In this document: one piece after another, positions 62,653 to 64,000 of the stretch | Position numbering within the stretch: the stretch's first letter is position 1 | How the letters are laid out: every line of letters begins with the position of its first letter | DNA from: Pseudomonas sp. 102515 | GTDB taxonomy: Bacteria > Pseudomonadota > Gammaproteobacteria > Pseudomonadales > Pseudomonadaceae | Reading direction: 5' to 3' | Assembly: GCF_031085165.1 (NCBI RefSeq) | Contig: NZ_JAVHTY010000002.1 | Coordinates: forward strand, 806,001 to 870,000 | Length of the DNA: 64,000 nucleotides | Position numbers and translations under genes: made by a program | Notes under the pieces: generated by a model | Told to the model about the DNA's origin: nothing | The model's database searches: none | What the model saw: only the letters and a program-made list of their open reading frames with translations

Positions 62653-63818
62653 TCCAGGGCAGTGGGCAGGGTAAGGATGAAACGCAGGCGGTCGTCTTCC
62701 AGGCGCGCGACCAGGCTGCCGCCATGGCCGCGGGCGATTTCCTGGGCGAGACAGCAGCCCAGGTCCAGGCGGGCGGGTTGCCCGGCATCGGCCTGGGTCA
62801 GCAGCGGCTGGAACACCTGGTTCAGGGTGGCGGGGTCCACTACGGCGGTGCTGCTTTCCACGGCGAGGCGATAGCAGCGTTCGTCGAGCACGCCGCGCAG
62901 CAGCTGGGTGCCGCCGGCAGGATTGCGGGAAGCGACCCACTCCAGCAGCGCGCCCACGGCCTGCAGCAGGCGCGGCAGGTCGAGGCGCAGGGCGGCGGGT
63001 AGCGCGGGCAACTCGCTGCGCAGGGTCTGGTCGGGGAAACGCGTCTGCAGCCTGGCGATCAGGTCCTGGAGCCGATCATTGACGCCTTCCACCAGGGCCG
63101 GCTTCAGGGGCAGGCCATGGCCCAGGCGCGCGCGCACGAAGTCGGCAGCCGCGGCGCTGCGTTCGGCCAGGCGCTGGGCCTCGGCTTGCCAGCGCTGCGC
63201 CTGGGAGGCATCCGCGGGCGCGTTCTTGGCCAGCGCCTGCAGCGGCCGCTGCAGATCCTCTTCCAGCAGCACCAGCAGCTGTTCGCGCAACGGCGTGAGA
63301 TCGACGTCGCCACGCGCACCGGGGCTTTCCTCGCGACGCTGTTCTTCCCGGGCGAGCAGTTCGCCCAGCAGGCGGGCGAAGCCGTCCAGGGTAGCGATCA
63401 CCGGGCGCTGCTCGAGCAGCGGCGCGGGCTGGGGATCGAAGGCGCACAGCGTGCCGAAGAAGGTGCCGTTGGGACGAAACACCGGGACCGACAGATAGCT
63501 CTTCCAGCCATAGAGGCCGGGCGCCGGATGGTCGCAGTAGGTGGGATTCTGGGTCACGTCGCTGATGATCACGGCGTCGTGGGAGGAGCGCACGTGGTTG
63601 CAGAGGGTGGATTCGAGATCCAGTTCGGCGCCGGGTTGCAGGCCGTAGGCGATGCGATCCTCCACCGCACAGGCGATCCAGCGCTGCTCGGTGACCTCGG
63701 CAACAGTGGCGACCCCAAGGCCGCTGACATCGCAGACGACGCGCAGGAGCGCCGCGACGGAGTCCAGGGACGCCAGCAGCTCGATGCTTTCGACGGTACT
63801 GGAGGGTTGGCTGGGCAT
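62649..63818 (-). CDS. GAF-domain protein with degenerate histidine-kinase core
   Basis: A 389-residue cytosolic protein. Residues about 15-155 form a GAF domain (NHVRSSHDAVIISDVTQNPTYCDHPAPGLYGWKSYLSVPVFRPNGTFFGTLCAFD). A helical segment at 186-196 (EEDLQRPLQAL) occupies the place of an H-box but has Glu instead of His. A HATPase-like region ends with LDLGCCLAQEIARGHGGSL, where the usual GLGL glycine box is altered. It may be a pseudokinase sensor. It is coupled to the histidine phosphatase gene. Confidence 0.85.
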   Translation of the reverse strand: MPSQPSSTVESIELLASLDSVAALLRVVCDVSGLGVATVAEVTEQRWIACAVEDRIAYGLQPGAELDLESTLCNHVRSSHDAVIISDVTQNPTYCDHPAPGLYGWKSYLSVPVFRPNGTFFGTLCAFDPQPAPLLEQRPVIATLDGFARLLGELLAREEQRREESPGARGDVDLTPLREQLLVLLEEDLQRPLQALAKNAPADASQAQRWQAEAQRLAERSAAAADFVRARLGHGLPLKPALVEGVNDRLQDLIARLQTRFPDQTLRSELPALPAALRLDLPRLLQAVGALLEWVASRNPAGGTQLLRGVLDERCYRLAVESSTAVVDPATLNQVFQPLLTQADAGQPARLDLGCCLAQEIARGHGGSLVARLEDDRLRFILTLPTALD

Positions 63819-63929
63819 GGCGCGGTAGTTCTCTGGCGGACAGGCCCTGAACGCTAGGCCAAGAGACGCCCGAGGGCAACCGTCTGCCGGCTGAGCGATC
63901 CGCGTGGCGGACGTTCGGGCCGCCTCCGT

Positions 63930-64000
63930 CTAGCCGATCAGGTCGGTGGCATAGGCCAGCACGGTCAGGCAGAGCAGCAGCAACAGCAGGTTGGCCGGGG
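63930..64000 (-). CDS. C-terminal end of a membrane protein (5' end outside window)
   Basis: The minus-strand frame ending at a TAG (63930-63932) encodes PANLLLLLLCLTVLAYATD then LIG, a hydrophobic helix with a short tail. This looks like the last transmembrane segment of a larger protein. The family cannot be told from so little. Confidence 0.5.
   Translation of the reverse strand, partial: PANLLLLLLCLTVLAYATDLIG

Overview
The window is a contiguous, gene-dense, GC-rich stretch of a Pseudomonas chromosome. The evidence is the minCDE block with its aminopeptidase/RluA and lauroyl-acyltransferase/patatin/MlaA neighbours, a prc protease next to an EAL-CBS-GGDEF protein and an FKBP isomerase, folD followed by tRNA-Arg/His/Leu, and the DUF6482, DUF1206 and Mut7-C families. 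Genus is a confident inference; species (perhaps a P. oryzihabitans-like lineage) is a guess. No phage, insertion sequence, CRISPR array or rRNA was seen, and no gap without a gene exceeds about 265 bp.

Layout. 1-6.7 kb: the 3' part of a chemosensory operon (mcp-cheW-mcp-cheW-cheR-cheD-cheB plus a DUF1349 gene); cheA and cheY are not in view. 6.7-18 kb: fatty-acid genes (MaoC/PhaJ hydratase, FadD), an SGNH hydrolase, the giant helicase hrpA, a Mut7-C protein, DUF1206, a Gre-like protein, and a TerC plus lipoprotein pair. 18-19 kb: an NTF2-fold gene behind a Zur-like palindrome, and DUF6482. 19-24.6 kb: a LysR regulator and a polar amino-acid ABC importer whose operon contains an argininosuccinate-lyase-like enzyme. 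24.6-29.1 kb: an AttH/FtsX/LolD-type export operon. 29.3-36.2 kb: FKBP, DUF1232, EAL-CBS-GGDEF, Prc and a quinone oxidoreductase. 36.4-42.4 kb: a second ABC importer with two phosphatases and a UTRA-GntR regulator. 42.4-51.5 kb: ApeB, a methyltransferase, RluA, MinEDC, LpxL, patatin, MlaA and an alpha/beta hydrolase. 51.8-56.4 kb: betaine-binding protein, FolD, three tRNAs, several small proteins and a TSUP permease. 56.5-62 kb: a second chemosensory locus with a soluble receptor of five PAS domains, a triple-CheW scaffold and a BdlA-like receptor. 62-64 kb: a histidine phosphatase, a GAF protein with a degenerate kinase core, and the 3' end of a membrane-protein gene.

How genes may work together. 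The first locus holds the adaptation enzymes (CheR, CheD, CheB) for its receptors, both of which end in a CheR-docking-like pentapeptide. The second locus has receptors and a multi-CheW adaptor but no kinase, so it must borrow a CheA from elsewhere. Both ABC import operons carry their own enzymes, which suggests uptake and immediate breakdown: an N-substituted aspartate-like compound in one, an organophosphate or phosphonate in the other.

The most notable non-coding signals are: two copies of a roughly 95-bp hairpin element, both between convergent genes, whose stems differ by a compensatory base-pair change; a 27-bp perfect palindrome resembling a Zur box; TGGTCTAG-type operator candidates next to the GntR gene; a sigma-28-like promoter ahead of the five-PAS receptor; and an AT-rich UP-element promoter ahead of the tRNAs. 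All family assignments come from reading the translated sequence and have not been checked against a database.
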